DNA of 64,000 bases from Lentzea albidocapillata subsp. violacea (GCF_900100275.1 NZ_FNET01000024.1:1-64000); one strand, 5' to 3'; numbered from the stretch's first letter, positions 32,810 through 43,702 are shown. Program-made: numbers and translations. The notes: a model not told the origin generated them from the letters alone.

Positions 32810-34075
32810 ATGAGCAGGCGCGGGATCAACGAGGACGCCGACGTCATCGTAGTGGGTGCTGGACCGGCGGGCTCGACCGCGGCCACCTACCTCGCCAGGG
32901 CGGGCCTCGACGTCCTCCTCCTGGAGAAGAGCACCTTCCCGAGGGAGAAGGTCTGCGGCGACGGCCTCACGCCCCGGGGCGTCAAGCAGCTCATCGACCT
33001 GGGCATCGACACCCGCGAGAGCAACGGCTGGCTCCACAACAAGGGTCTCCGCGTCGTGGGTGGTGGCGTGACGATGGAGCTGGACTGGCCGGACCTGGCC
33101 ACCTTCCCGAACTACGGCGTCGTGCGTCCCCGCCTGGACTTCGACGAGATGCTCGCGAACGCCGCGAAGGCCGCCGGCGCGCGCATGCACGAGCACACGA
33201 CGGTCACCAAGGCCATCGTCGAGAACGGCCGTGTTGTGGGCGTGGAGGCGAAGCAGGGACCGGAAAAGAACCCGGTCACCTACAGGGCCCCCATCGTCGT
33301 CGGTTGTGACGGTGTGTCAGCACGCCTGGCACTGAGCATCGGCCTGCAGAAGGACGACGCCAAGCCGATGGGCGTGGCGGTCCGCCGCTACTACAACAGC
33401 CCGCGCACCAAGGACGACTACCTCGAGTCGCACCTCGAGCTGTGGGCGCCGGACGGGCAGTTGCTGCCCGGCTACGGCTGGATCTTCGGCATGGGCGACG
33501 GCAGCGTGAACGTCGGTCTGGGCATTCTCAGCACGTCGAAGGCCTACGGCACCACCGACTACCGGCAGCTTCTGCGCAGCTGGCTGGACGGCACGCCGGA
33601 GGAGTGGGGCTTCCGCGAGGAGAACGCGACGAGCCGGATCGGCGGCGCGGCGCTGCCGATGGGCCTCAACCGCAAGCCGCACTACCGTGCCGGGCTCGTC
33701 CTGGTCGGCGACGCCGGCGGCATGGTCAACCCGTTCAACGGCGAGGGCATCGGCTACGCCATGGAGTCGGCGAAGATCGCGTCCGAGTCGATCGTCCAGG
33801 CCCTCGCGCGCACCGGCGTCAACCGTGAACGGGCGCTGCACGGCTACCCGGTTCGCATCGAGGAAGCGCTCGGCAGTTACTACCGGCTCGGGAACGTCTT
33901 CTCGAAGCTCATCGGTAACCCGGCGATCATGCGGACCGCAACGAAGTACGGAATGCCGCGGAAACGCCTGATGAAACTCGTGCTCAAGCTACTCGCGGGC
34001 CTCTACGACCCCAAGGACGGCGACTCAATGGACCGCCTCATCGTGGCCGCCACGAAGCTCGCTCCCAGCGCCTGA
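32810..34075 (+). CDS. menJ: menaquinone reductase MenJ (geranylgeranyl reductase family)
   Basis: A 421-residue FAD-dependent enzyme. The dinucleotide fold VIVVGAGPAGSTAATYLA is at about 12-29. Next comes LLEKSTFPREKVCGDGLTPR, the geranylgeranyl reductase signature. The second FAD motif is LVGDAGGMVNPFNGEGIGYA. It saturates one isoprene unit of the menaquinone tail, giving MK(H2)-type quinones. GGGAG precedes the ATG. A perfect terminator follows directly. The exact number of double bonds reduced cannot be read from sequence. Confidence 0.9.
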   Translation: MSRRGINEDADVIVVGAGPAGSTAATYLARAGLDVLLLEKSTFPREKVCGDGLTPRGVKQLIDLGIDTRESNGWLHNKGLRVVGGGVTMELDWPDLATFPNYGVVRPRLDFDEMLANAAKAAGARMHEHTTVTKAIVENGRVVGVEAKQGPEKNPVTYRAPIVVGCDGVSARLALSIGLQKDDAKPMGVAVRRYYNSPRTKDDYLESHLELWAPDGQLLPGYGWIFGMGDGSVNVGLGILSTSKAYGTTDYRQLLRSWLDGTPEEWGFREENATSRIGGAALPMGLNRKPHYRAGLVLVGDAGGMVNPFNGEGIGYAMESAKIASESIVQALARTGVNRERALHGYPVRIEEALGSYYRLGNVFSKLIGNPAIMRTATKYGMPRKRLMKLVLKLLAGLYDPKDGDSMDRLIVAATKLAPSA

Positions 34076-34092
34076 ATTACTCCGAATAGGGG

Positions 34093-34126
34093 ACGGCACC
34101 GGCTCAATACGAGCCGGTGCCGTTTC
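34093..34126 (+). terminator. strong intrinsic terminator after menJ
   Basis: ACGGCACCGGCTC (34093-34105) and GAGCCGGTGCCGT (34111-34123) form a perfect 13-bp stem with a five-base loop, followed by TTT overlapping the end. It separates the menG-menJ transcript from the nuo promoter. Confidence 0.88.
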
Positions 34127-34207
34127 GTATGTGTCGGGCATGTTAAACCCCCTGGTCAGACCCTGTGATCCACGTCATTTACAGGCGTTCTACACTGGCC
34201 TGCGACC

Positions 34208-34225
34208 TTGTGAATCACTTCACAA
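34208..34225. promoter_or_regulatory. Rex-type operator 1 upstream of nuoA
   Basis: TTGTGAATCACTTCACAA is an 18-base near-perfect palindrome of the form TTGTGAA-N4-TTCACAA, the redox-sensing repressor Rex consensus. It also fits the CRP form TGTGA-N6-TCACA. It is centred 32 bases (three helical turns) from operator 2. Confidence 0.75.
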
Positions 34226-34239
34226 CAGTGTGATCAAGC

Positions 34240-34257
34240 TTGTGAACTGTTTCACAA
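34240..34257. promoter_or_regulatory. Rex-type operator 2 upstream of nuoA
   Basis: TTGTGAACTGTTTCACAA contains TGTGAACNNNTTCACA exactly, the operator described for Streptomyces Rex. The palindrome extends to GCTTGTG...CACAAGC (34238-34259). In streptomycetes the nuo operon is a known Rex target. A CRP reading is possible. Confidence 0.8.
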
Positions 34258-34285
34258 GCGTTTGTTAGGTTCGCCTAACAAACGC
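34258..34285. promoter_or_regulatory. perfect 12-bp hairpin with TTCG loop in the nuo leader
   Basis: GCGTTTGTTAGG and CCTAACAAACGC pair perfectly around TTCG. It overlaps the edge of operator 2 and ends 55 bases before the nuoA start. It could be a DNA operator for another regulator or a very stable RNA hairpin in the 5' leader. Confidence 0.6.
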
Positions 34286-34340
34286 GCCGTGCAACAACAC
34301 CCTTAGGGTGCGGGCGACCGCGAGGAAAGGACGACGGAGC

Positions 34341-34706
34341 GTGCTTGACCCTTACCTCCCCCTCGTATTGATGTTCGCGCTCGCCGGGGCGTTCGCACTG
34401 TTCTCGGTGACCGCGGCTCCCTACATCGGACCGCGCCGCTACAACAAGGCGAAGCTCGACGCGTACGAGTGCGGCATCGAGCCGAGCCCGCAGCCGGTCG
34501 TGGGCAGTGGGCGCATGCCCGTCGCCTACTACCTGACGGCGATGCTGTTCATCCTGTTCGACATCGAAATGGTCTTCCTCTACCCGTTCGCCGTAGCGGC
34601 CGACAAGCTCGGCCTGTTCGGGCTGGTGGAGATCGTCCTGTTCGTCGCCACGGTCGGCTTCGCGTACGTCTACGTGTGGCGTCGCGGCGGCCTCGACTGG
34701 AACTGA
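34341..34706 (+). CDS. nuoA: NADH-quinone oxidoreductase subunit NuoA
   Basis: A 121-residue membrane subunit of complex I with three transmembrane helices. The conserved loop is YECGIEPSPQPVVGSGRMPV and then FILFDIEMVFLYPFAV, which includes the quinone-linked ECG and DIE positions. GTG at 34341 is preferred over the open frame to 34308. It is the first gene of the nuoA-N operon, behind two Rex-like sites. Confidence 0.96.
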   Translation: MLDPYLPLVLMFALAGAFALFSVTAAPYIGPRRYNKAKLDAYECGIEPSPQPVVGSGRMPVAYYLTAMLFILFDIEMVFLYPFAVAADKLGLFGLVEIVLFVATVGFAYVYVWRRGGLDWN

Positions 34707-34713
34707 GGAAGTC

Positions 34714-35265
34714 ATGGGTCTCGAGGAGAAGCTCCCGAACGGCATCCTGCTGGTCAGCGTCGAGAAGCTGGTCAACTGGACCCGCAAGTCCTCGCTCTGG
34801 CCTGCCACCTTCGGCCTGGCCTGCTGCGCCATCGAGATGATGACGACGGGTGGTCCGCGGTACGACCTGGCCCGCTTCGGCATGGAGGTCTTCCGGGCCT
34901 CACCGCGCCAGGCGGACCTGATGATCGTGGCCGGCCGCGTCACCAACAAGATGGCGCCGGTGCTGCGGCAGATCTACGACCAGATGCCCGAGCCGCGCTG
35001 GGTGCTGGCCATGGGCGTGTGCGCCAGCACTGGCGGCATGTTCAACAACTACGCGGTGGTGCAGGGCGTCGACCACGTCGTACCCGTCGACATGTACCTG
35101 CCGGGCTGCCCGCCGCGGCCGGAGATGCTGATGGACGCGATCCTCAAGATCCACGCCAAGATCATGGACGAGCCGCTGGGCGCCGTGCGCGCCAAGGCTC
35201 TCGCCGACTCGGGCTACCGCACCGATCTCATCCCGTCGTCCGAGCGTTTTGCGAGGAAGAAGTGA
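34714..35265 (+). CDS. nuoB: NADH-quinone oxidoreductase subunit NuoB
   Basis: A 183-residue peripheral-arm subunit holding the terminal [4Fe-4S] cluster N2, which reduces menaquinone. Cluster ligands are the tandem cysteines in FGLACCAIEMM, the Cys in MGVCASTGGMF and the Cys in LPGCPPRPEML. It follows nuoA by seven bases, and its stop overlaps the GTG start of nuoC. Confidence 0.97.
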   Translation: MGLEEKLPNGILLVSVEKLVNWTRKSSLWPATFGLACCAIEMMTTGGPRYDLARFGMEVFRASPRQADLMIVAGRVTNKMAPVLRQIYDQMPEPRWVLAMGVCASTGGMFNNYAVVQGVDHVVPVDMYLPGCPPRPEMLMDAILKIHAKIMDEPLGAVRAKALADSGYRTDLIPSSERFARKK

Positions 35266-36002
35266 CCGAGCCAGGGGGAGAGCACTCCAGCGCCCAGCGC
35301 GCTGTCGAGGGCCTCGAAACCAACGGCGCCGAAGCCAAGGCGCCGATCTTCGCGGGCAAGGAGCGCCAGGGTCTCTTCGGCGTCTCCGGCTCCGGTGACA
35401 CGTCGGGCTTCGGCGGTCTGCGCCTGCCCGCGCACGTGTCGGCGCCCGCCGAGCGCCCGTTCGGCGGCTGGTTCGACGAGGTCGCGGACGAGCTGTTCGC
35501 CTCGATCGCCGACAAGGGCCTGCCCGCCGACACGGTGCAGCAGGTGACGGTCGACCGCGGCGAGATCACCTTCTACCTCAGGCCGGAGACGCTGCTGGAG
35601 GTCGCGCGCATCTGCCGCGACACCCCGTCCCTGCGCTTCGAGCTCTGCAGCTCGGTGTCCGGTGTGGACTACGGCGCCGACGTGCCGCAGCGCCTGCACT
35701 CGGTCACGCACCTCACGTCGATGACGTACCGCCGCCGCATCCGGCTGGAGGTCGCGGTCGACGTCGAGCACCCGCACGTGCCGAGCCTGATCGACGTCTA
35801 CCCGACGGCGGACTGGCAGGAGCGCGAGACCTGGGACATGTTCGGGATCATCTACGACGGTCACCCCGGACTGACCCGCATCCTCATGCCGGACGACTGG
35901 GACGGACACCCCCAGCGCAAGGACTACCCGCTGGGTGGCATCCCGGTGGAGTACAAGGGCGCGGAGATTCCTCCGCCGGACCAGAGGCGGTCCTACTCAT
36001 GA
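35262..36002 (+). CDS. nuoC: NADH-quinone oxidoreductase subunit NuoC
   Basis: A 246-residue peripheral-arm subunit of the 30-kDa family. The first ~60 residues are a poorly conserved charged extension. The core has LHSVTHLTSMTYRRRIRLEV, then YPTADWQERETWDMFGI and DWDGHPQRKDYPLGGIPVEY. GTG at 35262 overlaps the nuoB stop. NuoC and NuoD are separate here, not fused as in E. coli. The end overlaps the nuoD ATG. Confidence 0.95.
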   Translation: MTEPGGEHSSAQRAVEGLETNGAEAKAPIFAGKERQGLFGVSGSGDTSGFGGLRLPAHVSAPAERPFGGWFDEVADELFASIADKGLPADTVQQVTVDRGEITFYLRPETLLEVARICRDTPSLRFELCSSVSGVDYGADVPQRLHSVTHLTSMTYRRRIRLEVAVDVEHPHVPSLIDVYPTADWQERETWDMFGIIYDGHPGLTRILMPDDWDGHPQRKDYPLGGIPVEYKGAEIPPPDQRRSYS

Positions 36003-37402
36003 CCGAGCGGCTTTCGGACGTCACCACCGGCACCGACACCAGTGCGACCGGCAGCGACAGCACGGACGACGTCGACACCACCCGTGCGCGCGCTGAGGCG
36101 GAGATCGCGGAGTCGCGCAGGACCACCGAGGGCACCGTCTACACGGTGACCGGCGGCGACTGGGACGAGGTGCTCGCGGACGCGGTCCACGACGAGCGCA
36201 TCGTCATGAACCTCGGCCCGCAGCACCCCTCGACCCACGGCGTGCTCCGCCTGGTCCTGGAGCTCGAGGGCGAGACGGTCACCCACGCCCGCAGCGTGAT
36301 CGGCTACCTGCACACCGGTATCGAGAAGAACGTCGAGTACCGGAACTGGGTGCAGGGCGTCACGTTCGTCACGCGCACCGACTACCTCGCGCCGCTGCAC
36401 CACGAGGCCGCGTACTGCATGGGCGTCGAGAAGCTGCTCGGCGTCACGGTGCCGGACAAGGCGCAGGCCATCCGCGTGCTGCTGATGGAGATCAACCGCA
36501 TCAGCTCGCACCTCGTCGCGCTCGCCACCGGCGGCATGGAGCTCGGTGCCCTCACCGGCATGACCTCCGGCTTCCGCGAGCGTGAGGAGGCCCTGCACCT
36601 GCTGGAGCACCTCACCGGCCTGCGGATGAACCACGCGTTCATCCGTCCCGGCGGTCTCGCGCAGGACCTGCCGGACGACGCGGTCGAGAAGATCACCGCG
36701 TTCGTCAAGATCATGGAAAAGCGGCTGCCGGACTACGACAAGCTGCTCACCGGTCAGCCGATCTGGCGCAACCGCATGGCGGGCGTGGGTTACCTGCCCG
36801 TCGACGCGTGCCTCGCACTCGGCATCACCGGCCCGATCCTGCGTTCCGCGGGCCTCGCCTGGGACCTGCGCAAGGTCGAGCCGTACTGCGGCTACGAGAA
36901 CTACCAGTTCGACGTGCCGACCTCGAACGCGGCGGACTGCTTCGCGCGGTACCTGCTGCGGCTCGAGGAGATGCACCAGTCGCTGCGGATCATCAAGCAG
37001 GTCGTGAAGAGCCTGCCGACCGGTCCGGTGATGGTCGAGGACGCGAAGATCGCGTGGCCGGCCCAGCTCACGATCGGCAGCGACGGCATGGGCAACTCGC
37101 TCGAGCATGTCCGCAAGATCATGGGCCAGTCCATGGAGTCCCTGATCCACCACTTCAAGCTGGTGACCGAGGGCTTCAAGGTGCCGGCGGGCCAGGTGTA
37201 CGTGCCGGTCGAGTCGCCGCGCGGTGAGCTCGGCTACCACATGGTCTCCGACGGCGGCACCAGGCCGATGCGCGTGCACCTGCGCGAACCAAGCTTCGTG
37301 AACCTCCAGTCGATGCCCGCGATGTGCGAGGGCGGCATGGTCGCCGACGTGATCGCGTCCGTCGCCTCGATCGACCCCGTGATGGGTGGTTGCGACCGAT
37401 GA
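35999..37402 (+). CDS. nuoD: NADH-quinone oxidoreductase subunit NuoD
   Basis: A 467-residue 49-kDa subunit that lines the quinone pocket with NuoB. An N-terminal Thr/Asp-rich extension of ~60 residues precedes VMNLGPQHPSTHGVLRLVLE. The quinone-site His is in this block. Other family blocks are SVIGYLHTGIEKNVEYR, LFMEINRISSHL-type (MEINRISSHLVALA) and the C-terminal IDPVMGGCDR. The ATG overlaps the nuoC stop by four bases, and the stop overlaps nuoE by four. Confidence 0.97.
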   Translation: MTERLSDVTTGTDTSATGSDSTDDVDTTRARAEAEIAESRRTTEGTVYTVTGGDWDEVLADAVHDERIVMNLGPQHPSTHGVLRLVLELEGETVTHARSVIGYLHTGIEKNVEYRNWVQGVTFVTRTDYLAPLHHEAAYCMGVEKLLGVTVPDKAQAIRVLLMEINRISSHLVALATGGMELGALTGMTSGFREREEALHLLEHLTGLRMNHAFIRPGGLAQDLPDDAVEKITAFVKIMEKRLPDYDKLLTGQPIWRNRMAGVGYLPVDACLALGITGPILRSAGLAWDLRKVEPYCGYENYQFDVPTSNAADCFARYLLRLEEMHQSLRIIKQVVKSLPTGPVMVEDAKIAWPAQLTIGSDGMGNSLEHVRKIMGQSMESLIHHFKLVTEGFKVPAGQVYVPVESPRGELGYHMVSDGGTRPMRVHLREPSFVNLQSMPAMCEGGMVADVIASVASIDPVMGGCDR

Positions 37403-38115
37403 CTCAGGCACAGGAAACCGCTTTCGACCAGTCCACTGTGGACCGCGCGCAGGCGATCGTCGCCCGCTACCCGCAGGCCCGCAGCGCGCTGCTGCCGATG
37501 CTGCACCTCGTGCAGTCGGTCGAGGGCTACGTCTCCCAGGACGGCATCCGGTTCTGCGCCGGACAGCTCGACCTGAGCGAGGCCGAGGTCAGCGCGGTCG
37601 CGACGTTCTACACGATGTACAAGCGCCGTCCGTGCGGTGAGCACCTCGTCAGCGTGTGCACGAACACGCTCTGCGCGGCCTTGGGCGGCGACGAGATCTA
37701 CTCGACGCTCAAGAGCCACCTCGGTGTCGGCCACGAGGAGACCGCGGGCGAGCCGGGCACGCCGGGCTCGATCACGCTGGAGCACGCCGAGTGCCTCGCC
37801 GCGTGCGACCTCGGCCCGGTGCTCCAGGTCAACTACGAGTTCTACGACAACCAGACGCCGGACAAGGCGCTGGGACTCGTGAAGGCGTTGCAGTCGGGGG
37901 ACAAGCCCGCCCCGACGCGCGGCGCGCCGCTCACCGACTTCAAGCAGGCCGAGCTCCAGCTCGCCGGGTTCTTCGAGGGTCGCGACGCCGACCTCGACGG
38001 CCCGTCGGCGGCGCCGGAGACGCTGGCCGGTGCGCAGATCGCCAAGGAACGCGGCTGGGACGCTCCCGCGACTCCCAAGAACGCCGAGTTCCCTGCCCTG
38101 CCGGAAAAGAAGTAG
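37399..38115 (+). CDS. nuoE: NADH-quinone oxidoreductase subunit NuoE
   Basis: A 238-residue, thioredoxin-fold [2Fe-2S] subunit of the NADH dehydrogenase module. Cluster ligands are VCTNTLCA (two Cys) and ECLAACDLGPV (two Cys). VATFYTMYKRRPCGEH is the usual preceding block. A ~60-residue C-terminal extension, rich in Ala, Pro and acidic residues, makes it longer than the E. coli protein, as in other actinobacteria. ATG at 37399 overlaps the nuoD stop. Confidence 0.95.
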   Translation: MTQAQETAFDQSTVDRAQAIVARYPQARSALLPMLHLVQSVEGYVSQDGIRFCAGQLDLSEAEVSAVATFYTMYKRRPCGEHLVSVCTNTLCAALGGDEIYSTLKSHLGVGHEETAGEPGTPGSITLEHAECLAACDLGPVLQVNYEFYDNQTPDKALGLVKALQSGDKPAPTRGAPLTDFKQAELQLAGFFEGRDADLDGPSAAPETLAGAQIAKERGWDAPATPKNAEFPALPEKK

Positions 38116-38122
38116 GGGAACC

Positions 38123-39399
<1,277 letters not shown>

Positions 39400-39403
<4 letters not shown>

Positions 39404-41865
39404 CCATCGCGCCTGACAAGCCCACCGAAGCCGAAGTCGTTGTCCCAGAAGGACACGTCAAGCTCGTCATCGATGGCGAAACCGTAGTCGCGCCCAAGGG
39501 CGAGTTGCTGATCCGCACGGCCGAGCGCCTCGGCACGGTCATCCCGCGTTTCTGCGACCACCCGTTGCTGGAGCCCGCGGGCGCCTGCCGCCAGTGTCTC
39601 GTCGAGGTGGAGATGGGCGGCCGGCCGATGCCGAAGCCGCAGGCCTCCTGCACGATGACGGTCGCGGACGGCATGGTCGTGAAGACCCAGCTGACGTCGC
39701 CCGTCGCGGACAAGGCCCAGCAGGGTGTGATGGAGCTGCTGCTCATCAACCACCCGCTGGACTGCCCGGTCTGCGACAAGGGCGGTGAGTGCCCGCTGCA
39801 GAACCAGGCGATCGCCCACGGCCGCAGCGACTCCCGCTTCCACGAGCACAAGCGGACGTTCCCGAAGCCGATCAACATCTCCACGCAGGTGCTGCTCGAC
39901 CGCGAACGTTGCGTGCTCTGCCAGCGCTGCACCCGGTTCTCCGCGCAGATCGCCGGCGACCCGTTCATCGAACTGCTCGAGCGCGGCTCGCAGCAGCAGA
40001 TCGGTGTGGCGCAGGACAAGCCGTTCCAGTCGTACTTCTCCGGCAACACCATCCAGATCTGCCCGGTCGGTGCTCTCACGTCCGCGGCCTACCGCTTCCG
40101 CGCCCGGCCGTTCGACCTCGTGTCGACGCCGAGCGTCTGCGAGCACTGCTCGTCGGGTTGCGCCGAGCGCACCGACTGGCGACGCGGCAAGGTGCAGCGC
40201 AAGCTCGCCGGCGACGACCCGCAGGTCAACGAGGAGTGGATCTGCGACAAGGGCCGGTTCGCCTTCCGCTACGCCACCGCCGACGACCGCATCAAGCGGC
40301 CGATGGTCCGTGACGCGGAGAGCGGCGAACTGCGCGAGTCGTCCTGGACCGAGGCGCTGCAGGTCGCGGCGGCCGGTCTGGCGGCGGCACGGGACGCGAA
40401 CGGCGTCGGTGTCCTCACCGGTGGCCGGCTGACCGTCGAGGACGCCTACGCGTACTCGAAGTTCGCCCGGATCGCGTTGCACACCAACGACATCGACTTC
40501 CGCGCCCGGCCGCACAGCGCCGAGGAGCTGGAGTTCCTCTCCGGCACCACGGTGTTCACGAACCCGGACAACGGCGTCACCTTCCAGGGCATCGAAAAGG
40601 CACCGGCCGCGCTGCTGGTCGCGTTCGAGCCCGAGGAGGAAGCGCCGATCGTCTTCCTGCGCCTGCGCAAGTCCGCTCGCAAGGGCACCACGAAGGTCTT
40701 CCACCTCGGCCAGTTCACGACCCCGGCCGTGGAGAAGACGTTCGGCACGCTGCTCGCCTGCGTGCCCGGTGCCGAGGCGAACGCCATCAACGCGTTGCCG
40801 GAGCACGCTTCCGACGTCGTCGAGCTGCTGTCCAAGCCCGGTGCGGTGATCCTGGTCGGCGAACGCGCCGCCGCGATCCCCGGCGCGTTCACCGCGGTGG
40901 CCCGCCTGGCCGAGCGCACGGGCGCTCAGGTCGCGTGGATTCCCCGCCGTGCCGGTGAGCGCGGCGCGCTCGCGGTCGGTGCCACGCCGAACCTGCTGCC
41001 CGGCGGTCGTCACGTCGCGAACGCCGTGGCGCGCACCGAGGTCGAGCGGACCTGGGGCGTCGAGGAGGGTTCGCTGCCCGCGACGCCCGGCCGTGACACC
41101 ACGGGCATCCTCGAAGCCGCCGCGAACGGCGAGCTGTCCGGCCTGCTGGTCGGCGGCGTCGACCCGTTCGACCTGCCGGACCCGCGACTCGCGGAGAAGG
41201 CGTTGGCAGGGGCCGGTTTCATCGTGAGCCTGGAGCTGCGGCCGAGCGCGGTCACCGCGCACGCGGACGTCGTGCTCCCGATCGCCCCGGCGGTCGAGAA
41301 GGCCGGCAGCTACCTCAACTGGGAGGGCCGCCGCCGCGAGTTCGGCACGACCCTCGACGGCACCAGCGCCCTGCCGGACTGCCGCGTGCTCGACACCCTC
41401 GCGGTGGAGATGGACGCGGACCTGTTCACGCAGACGCCCGCCGCCTCGGCCGCCGACCTGGCCCGGCTGGGCGAGGGCACGCCGAGCGGTTCCTCGCTCA
41501 ACGTCGCCGCGCCGCTGCAGACCCCGGCCGGTCCCGGCAAGGCCGTGCTCGCCACGTGGCACCGCCTGATCGGCAACGGCTCGCTGCAGGTGGACGAGCC
41601 GCACCTCGCCGGTACGGCCCGCCCGGTCGTCGCGAAGGTCGCCGAGGCCACCGCGCAGCAGTTCGGGCTGGAGACCGGCGGCTACGTGACGGTCTCCACC
41701 GACCGAGGCGCGATCACGCTCCCGGTCGAGACCGACGACCTGCCCGAGGGCGTCATCTGGCTGCCCACCAACTCGGGTGACGTGACCGTCCGGGCCACTC
41801 TCGGCGCGGGCCACGGCTCGATCGTCTCCGTCAGCGGAGGAACTTCCTTTGGGGTGAAGTCATGA
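39400..41865 (+). CDS. nuoG: NADH-quinone oxidoreductase subunit NuoG
   Basis: An 821-residue large Fe-S subunit. The N-terminal [2Fe-2S] domain has FCDHPLLEPAGACRQCLVEV. The His/Cys-ligated cluster is in CPVCDKGGECPLQNQ, followed by ERCVLCQRCTRFS and the CPVGALT region. The molybdopterin oxidoreductase-like domain starts with VCEHCSSGCAE, whose cysteines can hold the extra N7-type cluster. The molybdenum cofactor site is degenerate, as usual. The ATG at 39400 overlaps the nuoF stop. Confidence 0.96.
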
Positions 41866-43184
41866 CCCAGCACCTCTACGCGGCGGAGATCGGCGAGACC
41901 GCCAAGCTCCTCGCGGACGACCCGTTCTGGCTGATCCTGGTCAAGGTCGTCGCGATCTTCGCGTTCCTCGTGGTCATGACCCTGTTCATGATCAACTGGG
42001 AGCGCAAGGTCGTCGCGCGGATGCAGCAGCGTCCCGGCCCCAACCGGGTCGGCCCGAACGGCTGGCTGCAGTCGCTCGCGGACGGCCTGAAGCTCGCTTT
42101 CAAGGAGGACATCCGCCCGGTCCTCGCGGACAAGTGGGTGTTCTTCCTCGCCCCGGTGATCTCCTGCATCCCCGCGTTCCTCGCGTTCTCGGTGATCCCG
42201 CTCGCGGGCGAGGTCAGCCTGTTCGGCGAGCAGACCGCGCTGCAGCTCGTCGACCTCCCGGTCGGCGTGCTCGTGGTGCTGGCCTGCTCCTCGATCGGCG
42301 TCTACGGCATCGTGCTGTCCGGCTGGGCCTCGGGCTCGCCGTACCCGCTGCTGAGCTCACTGCGCGCGGCAGCGCAGGTGATCTCCTACGAGATCGCGCT
42401 GGGCCTGTCGGTCGTCGCGGTGATCATGTTCACCGGCTCGCTGTCGACCGGCGACATCGTGGGAGCGCAGGCGACCACCGTGCTCGGCGTGCTGCCGGGC
42501 TGGTTCGGCATCCTGCTGTTCCCGAGCTTCGTCATCTTCGTGGTGTCGATGGTCGGTGAGACCAACCGCGCGCCGTTCGACCTCCCCGAGGCCGAGTCGG
42601 AACTGGTCGGTGGTTTCCACACGGAGTACAGCTCGCTGAAGTTCGCGCTGTTCTTCCTCGCCGAGTACGTCAACATGGTCACCCTCTCGGCGATGGCCAC
42701 CACGCTCTTCCTCGGCGGCTACCACGCCCCGTGGAGCGGTGAGTTCATGAACACCGGCTGGTGGGGCCTGCTCTGGTTCATCGGCAAGACGCTGGGCTTC
42801 CTGTTCCTCTTCATCTGGCTGCGCGGCACGCTTCCCCGCCTGCGCTACGACCAGTTCATGAAGCTGGGCTGGAAGGTGCTGGTCCCGACCAGCCTCGTCT
42901 GGATCATGGCCGTCGCGGTCATCCGCACCGGTGCGATCCAGCAGCTCTCCACGGCGCAGCGGCTCATCGCGCTCGGAGTGGTCGTCGGCCTCGTGCTGCT
43001 GGTCTCGTTCCTGCTGCCGGACAAGAAGGTCCAGGACACCAAGGGCGTTCCGCTCGCGGGCTCCGGCTTCCCCGTGCCGCCGCTCGACCTCGTCGTTCCC
43101 AAGGCCGCGCCCAAACGCAAGGTCAAGGTCGCCAACATCCCCGCGGACAAGGCAGCCGTCACCACCGGTAAGGAGGCTGAGTAG
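41862..43184 (+). CDS. nuoH: NADH-quinone oxidoreductase subunit NuoH
   Basis: A 440-residue membrane subunit that connects the quinone chamber with the proton channels. Signatures are MQQRPGPNRVGPNGWLQSLA, ETNRAPFDLPEAESELVGGF and LRGTLPRLRYDQFM. Eight or more transmembrane helices are followed by a ~60-residue basic C-terminal tail (PKRKVKVANIPADK), an actinobacterial addition. It starts at ATG, overlapping nuoG by four bases. Confidence 0.97.
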   Translation: MTQHLYAAEIGETAKLLADDPFWLILVKVVAIFAFLVVMTLFMINWERKVVARMQQRPGPNRVGPNGWLQSLADGLKLAFKEDIRPVLADKWVFFLAPVISCIPAFLAFSVIPLAGEVSLFGEQTALQLVDLPVGVLVVLACSSIGVYGIVLSGWASGSPYPLLSSLRAAAQVISYEIALGLSVVAVIMFTGSLSTGDIVGAQATTVLGVLPGWFGILLFPSFVIFVVSMVGETNRAPFDLPEAESELVGGFHTEYSSLKFALFFLAEYVNMVTLSAMATTLFLGGYHAPWSGEFMNTGWWGLLWFIGKTLGFLFLFIWLRGTLPRLRYDQFMKLGWKVLVPTSLVWIMAVAVIRTGAIQQLSTAQRLIALGVVVGLVLLVSFLLPDKKVQDTKGVPLAGSGFPVPPLDLVVPKAAPKRKVKVANIPADKAAVTTGKEAE

Positions 43185-43186
43185 GG

Positions 43187-43702
43187 ATGTTCGAGTCCCT
43201 GAAAGGCTTCGGCGTCACCTTCGGCACCATGTTCAAGAAGGTGGTGACGGAGGAGTACCCCGAGGTCAAGAAGGTGACCGCGCCGCGGTTCCACGGCCGT
43301 CACCAGCTGAACCGGCATCCGGACGGCCTGGAGAAGTGCGTCGGCTGCGAGCTGTGCGCGTGGGCCTGCCCGGCGGACGCGATCTTCGTCGAGGGTGGCG
43401 ACAACACCGACGAGGCGCGCTTCTCGCCCGGTGAGCGCTTCGGTGCCGACTACCAGATCAACTACCTGCGCTGCATCGGCTGCGGCCTGTGCATCGAGGC
43501 CTGCCCGACCCGTTCGCTCACGATGACGAACGAGTACGAGCTCGCCGACGACAACCGCCAGGACCTGATCTTCACCAAGGAGGACCTGCTCGCCCCGCTG
43601 CTGCCCGGCATGGAGCAGCCGCCGCACCCGATGCGGCTCGGCGAGACCGAGCAGGACTACTACGTGAACGGGCCGCGCCTGGCGAAGGAGGCTCAGCAGT
43701 GA
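43187..43702 (+). CDS. nuoI: NADH-quinone oxidoreductase subunit NuoI
   Basis: A 171-residue ferredoxin-like subunit with two [4Fe-4S] clusters (N6a/N6b). The ligand sets are CVGCELCAWACPADA and CIGCGLCIEACPTRS. It relays electrons from NuoG toward NuoB. It starts two bases after the nuoH stop and overlaps the nuoJ GTG. Confidence 0.97.
   Translation: MFESLKGFGVTFGTMFKKVVTEEYPEVKKVTAPRFHGRHQLNRHPDGLEKCVGCELCAWACPADAIFVEGGDNTDEARFSPGERFGADYQINYLRCIGCGLCIEACPTRSLTMTNEYELADDNRQDLIFTKEDLLAPLLPGMEQPPHPMRLGETEQDYYVNGPRLAKEAQQ

Noticed and set aside
34258..34285. IdeR/DmdR iron box at the nuo promoter
   Set aside because: The half-sites TTAGG and CCTAA are present, but the spacing is four bases rather than the nine of the 19-bp iron-box consensus. 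I report it only as an unexplained palindrome.
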